64,000 bases of DNA from Streptomyces sp. R302 (lineage in GTDB: Bacteria; Actinomycetota; Actinomycetes; Streptomycetales; Streptomycetaceae): positions 248,001 through 312,000 of the forward strand of contig NZ_JABBGE010000001.1 in assembly GCF_012927245.1 (NCBI RefSeq). Direction: 5' to 3'. This document shows, piece by piece, positions 54,221-62,446 of this stretch (position 1 is its first letter; every line of letters starts with the position of its first letter). The position numbers and the translations under genes were made by a program. A model generated the notes under the pieces. That model had not been told where the DNA came from. It did no database searches and was given only the letters and a program-made list of their open reading frames with translations.

Positions 54221-55321
54221 GTGATCGACACCGTCCTCGACGTCCTGTGGCGCACCGCCCAGGACGTCGGCCACTCCCTCGCCGCCAACTGGCCGTTCCT
54301 GCTCATCAGCGTGGTCCTGGCCTCGGCCATCCCCGTCTACATCGGGGCGGAGCGCCTGTCGGCCTGGATGCGCCGCAAGACCGCGGTCGCGGTGCTCGGT
54401 GCGATCGTCCTGGCGACCCTCACCCCGTTCTGTTCCTGCGGCACGACCGCGGTGGTCCTCGGGGCGCTCGCCGCCAGCGTGCCGTGGGCCCCGGTCGTCA
54501 CCTTCATGGTGTCCTCGCCGCTGACCAGCCCCGAGGAGTACGTGTACTCCACCGGCCTCTTCGGCTTCGACTTCGCGACCACCTTCTTCGTGGCCGCGAT
54601 GATCCTCGGCGTCTTCGCCGGTTTCGTCACCTGGCTCATCGAGAAGACCGGCTGGCTGGCGGGCCAGGCGCGCCTCAGTGCCAACCAGGCGGAGGAGAAG
54701 GCGTCCGAGAGCTGCTGCGGCGACGAGGGCGAGACCGAGGGCTTCGGCGGTGGCGGCGTCTCGGCCGGCGGCGGTGTTCCCGCCGGTGGTGGTGGTCTCG
54801 TCAGTGGCGGTGGTCTCGCCGGTGGCGGTGGTCTCGCCCGTACGGCCCTGCTCACCCGCCCCGTCGCCCCGGAGCCGGCCCCCGCGCCCGCCCCGGCCGG
54901 TGTCGCGGAGCGTCTGAAGCTGAAGGAGTTCGGCGAGGAGCTGAAGGTCAACGCCAAGCGTCTCGCCCTCTACTTCCTGGGCTTCGCGACCCTCGGCTTC
55001 CTGCTCATCAACTCGATCCCGACCAGCTTCCTCACCGAGTTCCTCGGCGACGGCAACATCTTCTCCGTCCCGATCGCCGCCCTCATCGGCGTCCCGGTCT
55101 ACCTGAACTCCGACGGCTCGCTCCCGCTCGTCGCCACCCTGATGCAGGGCGGGATGGGCCCCGGCGCCGCGCTCGCCTTCCTCGTGACCGGCGCGGGCAC
55201 CAGCATCGGCGCCATCAGCGGCATGCTGCTCATCGCCCGCTGGCGCGTCGTCACCCTGGTCGTCGGCATCCTCTTCACCGGCGCGATCGTCCTGGGCTAC
55301 TCGGCCCCGATCTGGCTCTGA
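54221..55321 (+). CDS. arsP: ArsP-type permease (organoarsenical efflux family)
   Basis: The 366-aa membrane protein has the permease signature TPFCSCGTTAVV (Cys71, Cys73) and the second-half motif PVYLNSDGSLPLVATLMQGGMG. ArsP proteins expel trivalent organoarsenicals; other members of this fold move other metals. A long Gly-rich cytosolic loop with a Cys pair (ESCCGDEGE) and GGG repeats links the two halves. GTG 54221 follows GGAG by 6 bases; upstream in-frame sequence contains the operators. Confidence 0.85.
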   Translation: MIDTVLDVLWRTAQDVGHSLAANWPFLLISVVLASAIPVYIGAERLSAWMRRKTAVAVLGAIVLATLTPFCSCGTTAVVLGALAASVPWAPVVTFMVSSPLTSPEEYVYSTGLFGFDFATTFFVAAMILGVFAGFVTWLIEKTGWLAGQARLSANQAEEKASESCCGDEGETEGFGGGGVSAGGGVPAGGGGLVSGGGLAGGGGLARTALLTRPVAPEPAPAPAPAGVAERLKLKEFGEELKVNAKRLALYFLGFATLGFLLINSIPTSFLTEFLGDGNIFSVPIAALIGVPVYLNSDGSLPLVATLMQGGMGPGAALAFLVTGAGTSIGAISGMLLIARWRVVTLVVGILFTGAIVLGYSAPIWL

Positions 55322-55412
55322 GTCCCCACGGGCCGACGCCCGGCACCGCGAACCGCACCACGATCACCAGCATCAGCATCAGCACCAGCACCAGCACCAC
55401 GTAAGACGGCAA

Positions 55413-55444
55413 CGGCCCGCCCCCCTGGCTTCGGGGGCGGGCCG
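55413..55444. terminator. Terminator between arsP and the next ArsR gene
   Basis: A perfect 12-bp stem (55413-55424 and 55433-55444) lies between convergent genes. The 40 bases before it are a CAGCAC/CAGCAT-type repeat with no convincing start codon. Confidence 0.8.
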
Positions 55445-55463
55445 CAGCCGTTTCCGCGTGTGT

Positions 55464-55829
55464 TCAGCAGCGCGAAGGCGAGCAGGCTGCGCTCCGCATC
55501 CCCGCGAGCGGGCCGATCAGGTGCTCGATCCGGTCCGGGCGGACGAAGTAGTAGACCTCGTTCGCGCGCCGTTCCGAGGCGAGGATGCCGGCCTCGCGCA
55601 GCTTGCGCAGGTGGTGGCTGATGGTCGGGCCGGTCAGGTCGAACTCGGCGGCGATCTCGCCCATGCAGACCTCGCCCGCCGGGCAGCAGGCCACGATGCT
55701 GGCGATCCGCAGGCGCACCGGGTCCGCCAGTGCCTTGAACGCGGCCGACAGCTCCTCCGCCTGATCCGGCGTCATGGGGGCGGAGCAGCAGGATCCGGAC
55801 GGGGGTTCGGTGGTCAAGGGCTCGATCAT
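55464..55829 (-). CDS. arsR: ArsR-family repressor
   Basis: The 121-aa protein has the ArsR core FKALADPVRLRIASIVACC and recognition helix LTGPTISHHLRKLREAGIL. Cysteines occur as GSCCSAP at the N-terminus, VACCPAGEVCMGEI in the metal-site helix, and a C-terminal AACSPSRC, offering several thiolate sites. ATG 55829 is the internal start chosen, because the extension to 55904 shows no domain. It is divergent from the small CxxC protein gene. Confidence 0.88.
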   Translation of the reverse strand: MIEPLTTEPPSGSCCSAPMTPDQAEELSAAFKALADPVRLRIASIVACCPAGEVCMGEIAAEFDLTGPTISHHLRKLREAGILASERRANEVYYFVRPDRIEHLIGPLAGMRSAACSPSRC

Positions 55830-55903
55830 GCGGCCCAATGTGGCCGATGGCGGCGCGCCGCGTCCAGGGTTGCCCGCCTTCCGGGCCGCCCTCGACCAAC
55901 CCA

Positions 55904-55957
55904 TTGACAGTCGTCTATGGATCGCGCCACACTCTTCTCATAGATAAGCATCTATGA
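55904..55957 (+). promoter_or_regulatory. ArsR-type operator and promoter before the CxxC protein gene
   Basis: TTGACA (55904-55909) overlaps CGTCTATG (55912-55919); a perfect 8-4-8 inverted repeat, TCATAGAT-N4-ATCTATGA, lies at 55938-55957. The palindrome defines the half-site seen singly elsewhere in the arsenic island. Confidence 0.7.
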
Positions 55958-55971
55958 ATCGAGGTCGTGTC

Positions 55972-56145
55972 ATGCCGTCCCTCCTCGCCTCGCTCCGCCG
56001 GCTCCGCAGCACCCGACGGTCCGCGCGCGCCGCCGACGTGCGGTTCTGCGACGGCTGCGTGGAGATCGTCGACCGCGGTGCCCGCGCCGCGGCCCTCCGC
56101 CGGGGCCACGAAGCCGCGCTCACCCACTTCGCCGTCCGCCTCTGA
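55972..56145 (+). CDS. Small basic CxxC protein, 57 aa
   Basis: ATG 55972 has GAGG seven bases upstream; ATG 55954 lies within the operator palindrome and is less likely. The peptide is arginine-rich with one CDGC motif (VRFCDGCVEIVD). It could bind a metal or be a redox or regulatory peptide. It is followed after 15 bases by the aminotransferase gene and shares its promoter. Confidence 0.7.
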   Translation: MPSLLASLRRLRSTRRSARAADVRFCDGCVEIVDRGARAAALRRGHEAALTHFAVRL

Positions 56146-56160
56146 CCCGTGAGGAACCCC

Positions 56161-57366
56161 GTGAACCCGCTCCGCCCCGCCGCGCGCGCCGCCGCCGTCC
56201 CGCCCTCGGCCACCGCCGCGCTCGACGCCCAGGCCAAGGCCCTCGTCGCCGAGGGCGTCGACGTCGTCAACCTGACCAGCGGCGAACCGGCGTTCCCGAC
56301 CGTCGGACCCGCCGCCCACGCGGCGGAGCAGGCCATCGCCGAGGACTTCACCCGCTACACCCCGGCGGCCGGCGTCCCCGCCCTGCGTACGGCGATATCC
56401 GCACACCTCAACCGCCACGGCACGACGTACGAGGCCGCACAGGTCGTCGTGACGGCGGGCGCCAAGCAGGCCCTGCACCACGCCTTCACGGCCCTGCTCG
56501 ACCCGGGCGACGAGGTGCTCGTCCCCGCCCCGTACTGGGTCAGCTACCCCCACCTCATCGCCCTGGCCGGCGGAACCCTGGTCCCCGTCCGCCCCGCTCC
56601 CGGCGCCGGCCTGAAGGTCACACCCGAGCAGGTACGGGAGGCGATCACCGACCGCACGAGGATCCTGCTCCTCAACAGCCCCGCCAACCCGTCCGGCGTC
56701 GTCTATAGCCGCCACGAACTGGCCGCCCTGGCCGAAGTGGCCGTCGAGCGCGACCTCGTCGTCATCAGCGACGAGATCTGCGACCACTGGGTCTTCGGTG
56801 ACGCGCGCTTCGCCTCCGTGGCGGCGCTGGGCGCCGGGATCGCCGCCCGCACCGTCACGATCGGCGGCGTCTCCAAGACCTTCGCCATGACCGGCTGGCG
56901 CATCGGCTGGCTCGCCGCCCCGGCCGAACTGGCCTCCACCGTCACGGCCCTGCAGAGCCACACCGCCTCCGCGCCGTCCTCCATCGCCCAGCGGGCCGCC
57001 CTCGGCGCGCTGACCGCCGACCTCGGCGCCGAACTGGAGCGCCGCCGCTCCGCGCTCGACACCCGCCGCCTCGCGACCGTCAAGGCGATCGCCGACATCC
57101 CCGGCCTGCGGGTCGACGGCAACCCCGAAGGCGCCTTCTTCCTCCTCGCCGACGTCTCCGGCCTGTACGGGAAGACCCGCGCCGGCCGCACCATCACCTC
57201 GGCCGCCGACTTCGCCGAACTCCTCCTGGCCGAAGCCCAGGTGGCGGTCGTCCCCGGCGCCGACTTCGCCGCCCCGGACCACGTCCGCATCTCGTACACG
57301 GTCCCACCCGAGCAACTCGACGAGGCGCTCGAACGCCTGGCGCGGTTCGTGAACGGGCTGTCCTGA
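56161..57366 (+). CDS. Class I PLP-dependent aminotransferase (aspartate-type)
   Basis: The 401-aa enzyme has the PLP lysine in GGVSKTFAMTGWRIGW (Lys239), the NSPANPSG segment, the ISDEICDHWVF segment and the C-terminal Arg in HVRISYT. GTG 56161 has GAGGA at 6 bases; GTG 56149 lacks an SD. Under an ArsR-type operator and beside the C-As pathway genes, a substrate such as arsonopyruvate is an attractive idea, but ordinary aspartate or aromatic transamination cannot be excluded. Confidence 0.9.
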   Translation: MNPLRPAARAAAVPPSATAALDAQAKALVAEGVDVVNLTSGEPAFPTVGPAAHAAEQAIAEDFTRYTPAAGVPALRTAISAHLNRHGTTYEAAQVVVTAGAKQALHHAFTALLDPGDEVLVPAPYWVSYPHLIALAGGTLVPVRPAPGAGLKVTPEQVREAITDRTRILLLNSPANPSGVVYSRHELAALAEVAVERDLVVISDEICDHWVFGDARFASVAALGAGIAARTVTIGGVSKTFAMTGWRIGWLAAPAELASTVTALQSHTASAPSSIAQRAALGALTADLGAELERRRSALDTRRLATVKAIADIPGLRVDGNPEGAFFLLADVSGLYGKTRAGRTITSAADFAELLLAEAQVAVVPGADFAAPDHVRISYTVPPEQLDEALERLARFVNGLS

Positions 57367-57398
57367 CGGCCGGAGCCACCCCGCCCGCGACCGTGAAC

Positions 57399-57431
57399 GG
57401 GCGTCGGCCGCACCGGCCGACGCCCCTTTCG
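57399..57431 (+). terminator. Terminator after the aminotransferase gene
   Basis: A perfect 12-bp stem (57399-57410 and 57414-57425) with a 3-base loop is followed by CTTTC. Confidence 0.85.
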
Positions 57432-57463
57432 CGCACACCGTCCGACGACGGCGGAGTCCATCC

Positions 57464-57710
57464 GGCGTGATGGATGCTCTTGAAGGTCTCGCTGCCGTCG
57501 TCCGGCATCAGGCGAAGGCGGGGCTGGCTGCCCGGGCTTGGGGGCGTCCCTGGAGAAGGTGTTCACGAAGAGAGCCGTCTCGCCGGCATCCCGCCGTCCC
57601 GGCTTGTTCCGGGTCTCGGCGTTCACCTTGCGCGCGGCCGCGGTGACCGCCCGCCGGAAGTGACCGCTCTGCCAGAGGGCTCGGGCCCCTTCCCGTGCCC
57701 ACGGGTGCAT
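57464..57710 (-). pseudogene. Remnant of an Abi_C/TIGR02391-type (Ymh) gene
   Basis: The minus-strand frame from ATG 57710 reads MHPWAREGARALWQSGHFRR and FVNTFSRDAPKPGQ, typical of the TIGR02391/Abi-C family found in phage-defence and unknown contexts. A tandem CAGC-CAGC duplication near 57519-57526 shifts the frame, and the next frame continues with RLRLMPDDGSETFKSIHHAG and then loses similarity. Both the N- and C-terminal parts of the family are missing, so it is a decayed fragment. Confidence 0.7.
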
Positions 57711-57778
57711 GGTCGAGTCGACATCGACGGCCATACCGCCGTCATGCGACCGGCCACTGACAAGGGAGTGGGCTTCAC

Positions 57779-58144
57779 TCAGGCCGTGGCCGCCGTAGGG
57801 CTCAGCAACTGCCCCATCGCCGCGAGGACGCCCGGCTCCACCCGGTAGTACACCCAGGTCCCGCGCCGCTCGGAGGTGAGCAGCCCGGCCTCCTTCAGCT
57901 TCTTCAGGTGGTGGGAGACGGTGGGCTGGGAAACACCCACGTCGGAGATGTCGCAGACGCACGCCTCGCCGCCCTCGTGTGAGGCCACGGAGGAGAACAG
58001 CCGCAGCCGCACCGGATCGCCCAGAGCCTTGAACATGAGCGCGGTCCGCTCCGCCTCCTCGGCCGTCAGCGGGCGTTCCGTGAGCGGCGGGCAGCACGGC
58101 TCGACGGCGGGCTGGAGCAGCGGGAGCGCCTTCACGTTCGACAT
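57779..58144 (-). CDS. arsR: ArsR-family repressor with EPCCPP and CVCD sites
   Basis: The 121-aa protein has ArsR core FKALGDPVRLRLFSSV, metal-site helix EACVCDISDVGVSQPTVSHH and an N-terminal Cys pair. ATG 58144 is chosen; the sequence upstream (58150-58168) contains CTATG and CGTCTA half-sites around a TTGACA-like word, likely its own operator. It may control the flavoprotein-MFS operon to the right. Confidence 0.9.
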   Translation of the reverse strand: MSNVKALPLLQPAVEPCCPPLTERPLTAEEAERTALMFKALGDPVRLRLFSSVASHEGGEACVCDISDVGVSQPTVSHHLKKLKEAGLLTSERRGTWVYYRVEPGVLAAMGQLLSPTAATA

Positions 58145-58192
58145 ACGCCTATGTTGACACACGTCTAAACAAGTGCCCAGGGGCTCGCTGTC

Positions 58193-58228
58193 GGCGCAGG
58201 CGCAGGCGCAGGCGCAGGCGCAGGGGCA
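58193..58228. repeat. Hexanucleotide repeat (GGCGCA)5 plus one variant
   Basis: Five perfect GGCGCA units are followed by GGGGCA, directly next to the decayed monooxygenase gene. A simple slippage-prone repeat. Confidence 0.9.
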
Positions 58229-58231
58229 GGG

Positions 58232-58770
58232 CTAGGGCCAGGGTCGGGCGTCGGGCGTCGGGCGGCGCGCCCGGCCGCGCTGCCACTCCAGCCCCACCTG
58301 GGGCCAGGCGGGCCGGGCGAGCGAAGCGCTGTCCCGGTGCCGGTGCCGGGCAGGTAGCCGGTGTCCAGGACGAATCGTGTCCACCTCTTCCCGCGTGCCG
58401 TCGGCCCACGTCACGGTCGAGCCGTCGAGACCGGCGAACGTGGGCCGCCGGTCCGGCCGGCCGGCGGCGAGGGCGACCGGCCCGGTAGCGGCGGCCGTCG
58501 CCGACGACCGCCATCGTCGCCGGACGCCGCTGGATGCGACCGAGCGGCGCCGCGTCCGCATTCGCGCCGGTGACCGTGAGCCAGAAGCGCGGGCCCCGCC
58601 CGAGCGGCCGCTGAGGCAGCCGACGCACGAGGCGCCCGGCTCACCAGGCTCACCCGCTACCTGCACCGCCGAATTCCCCGCGCCGACCACCACGACCCGC
58701 TGCCCCGCGAACGGGTCCGGGGCGCGGTATCGAGCCCGGAAACCCTCCTCGGCCGGGCGTACCGAGGGGT
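58232..58770 (-). pseudogene. Decayed ArsO/CzcO-like flavin monooxygenase
   Basis: Fragments of one protein appear in different minus-strand frames: DPFAGQRVVVVGAGNSAVQV (NADPH loop), FWLTVTGANADAAPLGRI in a second frame, then RPTFAGLDGSTVTWADGTRE and VGLEWQR back in the first. The N-terminal FAD domain is missing and several indels are needed to restore one frame. It is a relict of the same family as the intact arsO at 37450. Confidence 0.75.
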
Positions 58771-58813
58771 GGCCGTATAGGCGCGGTCCGCGACCATCAC
58801 TCAATTCGACAGA

Positions 58814-58850
58814 CATCTATGTTGACGTCCATCGATATCCCGTGCATGCT
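58814..58850 (+). promoter_or_regulatory. Operator/promoter of the flavoprotein-MFS operon
   Basis: CATCTATG (58814-58821) abuts TTGACG (58822-58827); CATGCT follows after 17 bp (58845-58850). ATCTATG and CATCGAT form an imperfect inverted repeat over the -35 region, as expected for ArsR repression. Confidence 0.6.
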
Positions 58851-58898
58851 GGGAGCGCAAGAGATCGACGGACGTCGAAACATAAGGGGACCCCCGTC

Positions 58899-60296
58899 AT
58901 GAACGCCGCCACTGAGCAGCTGCCCGTCGTGGTCATCGGAGCCGGTCCCACCGGCCTGGCCGCCGCCGCCCACCTCGTCGAGCGCGGCATCGTGCCGCTG
59001 GTCCTGGAGGCCGGACCCACGGCAGCCGCGGCGGTACGCGAGTGGTCGCACGTCCGGCTGTTCTCCACCTGGGGCGAGCTCACCGACCCCGCCGCCGAGA
59101 AGCTCCTCGCCCCCACCGGCTGGACCAAGCCCGACGCGAAGACCTACCCCACCGGCGGCGACTGGGCGGACGGCTACCTCCAGCCCCTCGCCGACGCCCT
59201 CGGCGACCGAGTCCGCACCGGCGCCCGCGTCACCGGCGTCTCCCGCGCCGGGCGCGACCGGATCGTCGACGCGGACCGCGACGCCCAGCCGTTCACCGTG
59301 TACGTCACGTACGCCGACGGACGCGAGGAGCGGATCCCCGCCCGCGCCGTCGTCGACGCCTCCGGCACCTGGGCGGTCCCGAGCCCCGCCGGCGCCGACG
59401 GACTCCCGGCGCTCGGCGAACGCGCGGCCGCCGACCGGATCGCGTACCGCGTGCCCGACCTCGACGACCCCGCCGTCCGCGCCCGGTACGCGGGCAGGCG
59501 CACCGCCGTCATCGGCTCCGGCGCCTCCGCCTTCACCGCGCTCGCCTCCCTCGCCTCCCTCGCCCGCGACGAGGAGGGCACGAAGGCGCTCTGGATCCTC
59601 CGCCGGGGCCTGTCCGGCGCCACCTTCGGCGGCGGCAGCGCCGACCAGCTCCCCGCCCGCGGCGCCCTGGGCCTCGCCGCCAAGGCCGCCGTCGACGAAG
59701 GCCACGCCGACGCGGTCACCGGTTTCCGTACGCAGGCGATCGAGCGCGACGGCGACGCCCGCCTGATCCTGATCGCGGAGGACGGCCGCCGCCTCGACCC
59801 GGTCGACGAGCTGATCGTCCTCACCGGCCTCCGCCCCGACCACTCCTTCCTCGGCGAACTCCGCCTCGGCCTCGACGACCGCCTCCAGGCCCCCACCGCC
59901 CTCGCCCCGCTCATCGACCCCAACCAGCACTCCTGCGGCACCGTCTACCCCCACGGCCACCGCGAGCTCTCCCACCCCGAACAGGGCGTGTACCTGGTCG
60001 GCATGAAGTCCTACGGCCGCGCCCCGACCTTCCTCGCCCTCACCGGCTACGAGCAGGTCCGCTCCGTCGCCGCCGCCCTCGCCGGCGACCTCGACTCCGC
60101 CGACCGCGTCGAACTCACCCTCCCCGAGACCGGGGTCTGCGGCGGCTCGGGCCTGTACGACGCCCCCGAAGCCGCATCCAGCGATGCCGGCGGCGGCTGC
60201 TGCGCACCGCCGGCGCCCCAGCTCGTCCAGCTCGGTGCCCCGTCCGCGCTGCCCCTCGTCACCGAGCAGTCCACCGGCGGCTGCTGCGGCTCGTGA
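58899..60296 (+). CDS. FAD/NAD(P)-binding oxidoreductase with C-terminal Cys pairs
   Basis: The 465-aa flavoprotein has the FAD loop VVIGAGPTGLAAAAHLVERG, a second nucleotide loop AVIGSGASAFTALASLA and a flavin-oxidoreductase C-terminal region. The tail adds two vicinal Cys pairs (GGGCCAPP and a terminal GGCCGS) that are not part of the core fold. ATG 58899 follows GGGGA. It is coupled to the MFS gene (GTGA). A role in oxidising or reducing an arsenical is inferred from the ArsR operator and tail. Confidence 0.85.
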   Translation: MNAATEQLPVVVIGAGPTGLAAAAHLVERGIVPLVLEAGPTAAAAVREWSHVRLFSTWGELTDPAAEKLLAPTGWTKPDAKTYPTGGDWADGYLQPLADALGDRVRTGARVTGVSRAGRDRIVDADRDAQPFTVYVTYADGREERIPARAVVDASGTWAVPSPAGADGLPALGERAAADRIAYRVPDLDDPAVRARYAGRRTAVIGSGASAFTALASLASLARDEEGTKALWILRRGLSGATFGGGSADQLPARGALGLAAKAAVDEGHADAVTGFRTQAIERDGDARLILIAEDGRRLDPVDELIVLTGLRPDHSFLGELRLGLDDRLQAPTALAPLIDPNQHSCGTVYPHGHRELSHPEQGVYLVGMKSYGRAPTFLALTGYEQVRSVAAALAGDLDSADRVELTLPETGVCGGSGLYDAPEAASSDAGGGCCAPPAPQLVQLGAPSALPLVTEQSTGGCCGS

Positions 60297-61594
60297 CCGA
60301 CACCGAAGCCGAAGCCGAAGCCGACACCGAAGCCGAAGCCGAAGCCGAAACCGCCGCCGCTGACGCCGAAGCCGACACCGACGCCGGCGCGCGCGAGGCC
60401 GGGACCGCCCCCGAGGACCGGTCCCGGCCCGGTGCCGTCCTGCCCGCTCTCTGCGTCACCCAGATCACCGGCTGGGGGATCGTCTACTACGCCTTCCCGG
60501 TCCTGAACCCGCAGATCACGGCGGCGACCGGCTGGTCCGCCACGACGACCATGGCGGCGTTCTCGCTCGCCCTGGTCGTCTCGGGCATCGCGGGCATCAG
60601 GGTCGGCCGGATCATCGACCGGCACGGCCCCCGCACGATCATGACGGCGGGCTCGGTGACCGGAGCCGTGGCCCTGGTCGTGATCGCCCTCGCCCCGAAC
60701 CCGGCCGTGTTCTCCGCCGGTTGGGTCCTGGCCGGACTCTCCATGTCCGCCACCTTCTACCAGCCCGCGTTCGCCGCACTCACCCGCTGGTACGCCCCCG
60801 ACCACGTCCGCGCCCTCACGATCGTCACCCTCGCCGGAGGCCTGGCCTCCACCGTCTTCGCCCCGCTCGCGGCCGTCCTCGCGGACCACTTCACCTGGCG
60901 GACGGCCTACCTCGTCCTCGCCACGATCCTGGCGGCCCTCACGATCCCGGCCCACGCCCTCGCCCTCCGCGCCCCCTGGCCACCGGCCCCACCCGCACCG
61001 ACCGCCACCGGCCACACCCCCCGCGCGATCATCCGCAGCCGCCCCTTCCTCCTCCTCGGACTCGCCCTCACCCTCTCCGCGTTCGCGACGTACGCGGCGG
61101 TCGTCACCCTCGTCCCGCTCCTCGTCGAACGCGGCTACACCACCGCCCAGGCCGCCTGGGTCCTCGGCCTCGGCGGCGCCGGCCAGACCCTCGGCCGCAC
61201 CCTTTACGCCTCACTGGCCCGCCGCACCGGCACGACCACGCGCACGGTCGTCCTCATCGCCCTCGGCAGCCTGACCACCGCCGCCCTGGCCGTCACACCC
61301 GGCCCGTACGGCCTGCTGATCGCCGTCTCGGTCGCCGCCGGCATGGTCCGGGGCAACCTCACCCTCCTCCAGGCCACCGCCGTCACCGACCGCTGGGGCG
61401 CCCGCCACTACGGCCGCCTCTCCGGCCTCCTCGGCGCCCCGGCCATGACCGCCTCCGCCCTGGCCCCCTTCGCGGCGGCCGCCCTCGCACCGACCTTCGG
61501 CGGCTACCCGCCCCTGTTCCTGATGCTGGCGACCTCGGCGGGCGCCGCCGCCGTCCTCGCCACCGGCTCGACGCCCAAAGGCCGGGTCGAATGA
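60293..61594 (+). CDS. MFS exporter of the arsenic island
   Basis: The 433-aa protein has about 12 membrane helices with the MFS loop GRIIDRHGPRTIMTAG. The N-terminal 40 residues are an acidic Glu/Ala/Asp-rich tail coded by GAAGCC repeats (60301-60380). GTG 60293 overlaps the flavoprotein stop, so the pair is co-translated; export of the oxidoreductase product or an arsenical is inferred. The tail might be length-variable. Confidence 0.85.
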   Translation: MTDTEAEAEADTEAEAEAETAAADAEADTDAGAREAGTAPEDRSRPGAVLPALCVTQITGWGIVYYAFPVLNPQITAATGWSATTTMAAFSLALVVSGIAGIRVGRIIDRHGPRTIMTAGSVTGAVALVVIALAPNPAVFSAGWVLAGLSMSATFYQPAFAALTRWYAPDHVRALTIVTLAGGLASTVFAPLAAVLADHFTWRTAYLVLATILAALTIPAHALALRAPWPPAPPAPTATGHTPRAIIRSRPFLLLGLALTLSAFATYAAVVTLVPLLVERGYTTAQAAWVLGLGGAGQTLGRTLYASLARRTGTTTRTVVLIALGSLTTAALAVTPGPYGLLIAVSVAAGMVRGNLTLLQATAVTDRWGARHYGRLSGLLGAPAMTASALAPFAAAALAPTFGGYPPLFLMLATSAGAAAVLATGSTPKGRVE

Positions 61595-61795
61595 GACCCA
61601 GGACTCCTGGACGACGAACGCCCGATGGCGGGGATCGCGAGGAAGGCGGCGCGGCCCCGGCCTCGACCGCCTTCAGGGTGCCCGTCAGTAGCTACCCCAT
61701 CCGGGTCGACTCCCGTGGAGGTTGCCGGATGGAAGGGCTCCCACCTGGTTGTCTCTTGCAGTAGCTCGGCACATCATCGACGAGAGGGCGCCCCC

Positions 61796-62401
61796 ATGCG
61801 CTTGACGAGCGTATCGCTCGTAGTGCTTCCTGCCGCCGCTGCGATCGCCCTTCTCGGCGCGGGGACCGGCGTGCAGGCGGTCCAGGCCCGTGCCGATGGA
61901 GGGCAGACTCCGGCCGACGCCGAGGTCATGTCCAACGACGAGTACGTGGCGCGTTACGGCACCGAGCAGGCGCTCGCGGAGCAGGTCCCGCTTCCGCCGG
62001 ACAGCACCCCGACTACTGCCCTGCCGTCCGAGGCAGACCCCAGCATCCCGTGGCACCACATCTACTGGTCGGCCTTGGACTGGGACCGCTACGACATCCC
62101 CACGCGCAGGGGGACCAACGACTTCGGCCTCAAGCACACCTGCTCGAAGCACAACATGTGCACGCAGAAGGCGATCAACGCGCCGTACAACGGCAAGGCC
62201 GACCGTGTCCGAGGAAGCCGTGCCGAGTACGACGGCGTCATCACAAGCGGGGGAACCGTGCGGATGACCATCACCAGCGCCGCCGAGCGCGGTGAACGGG
62301 GGCCCCATGGTCAGGACACGCCGGACGGTCGCCCCATCGGTACGGTCACCGCGTTCTGCCGTGGGCAGACCCTCTGCCCGGACTGGGTCAACCAGCTCTG
62401 A
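61796..62401 (+). CDS. Secreted protein of unknown function, four cysteines
   Basis: The 201-aa product starts with a signal peptide (VVLPAAAAIALLGAGTGVQA). The mature part has HTCSKHNMCTQKAIN and a C-terminal CRGQTLCPDW, so two disulfides are likely. I do not recognise a domain. ATG 61796 has a weak GAGAGGG SD. The region 61595-61795 contains no gene that I can support. Confidence 0.7.
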   Translation: MRLTSVSLVVLPAAAAIALLGAGTGVQAVQARADGGQTPADAEVMSNDEYVARYGTEQALAEQVPLPPDSTPTTALPSEADPSIPWHHIYWSALDWDRYDIPTRRGTNDFGLKHTCSKHNMCTQKAINAPYNGKADRVRGSRAEYDGVITSGGTVRMTITSAAERGERGPHGQDTPDGRPIGTVTAFCRGQTLCPDWVNQL

Positions 62402-62446
62402 TCCACGCGGCGTCCACGCCGCCTGCCCGGAAGGGGACACGAGGCC

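Noticed and set aside
55360..55402. CAC/CAG repeat read as a His-Gln-rich mini-protein
   Set aside because: No start codon with an SD precedes the frame, and it lies just before a terminator.
58193..58228. Hexanucleotide array considered as a CRISPR-like repeat
   Set aside because: Units are contiguous with no spacers; it is a simple sequence repeat.
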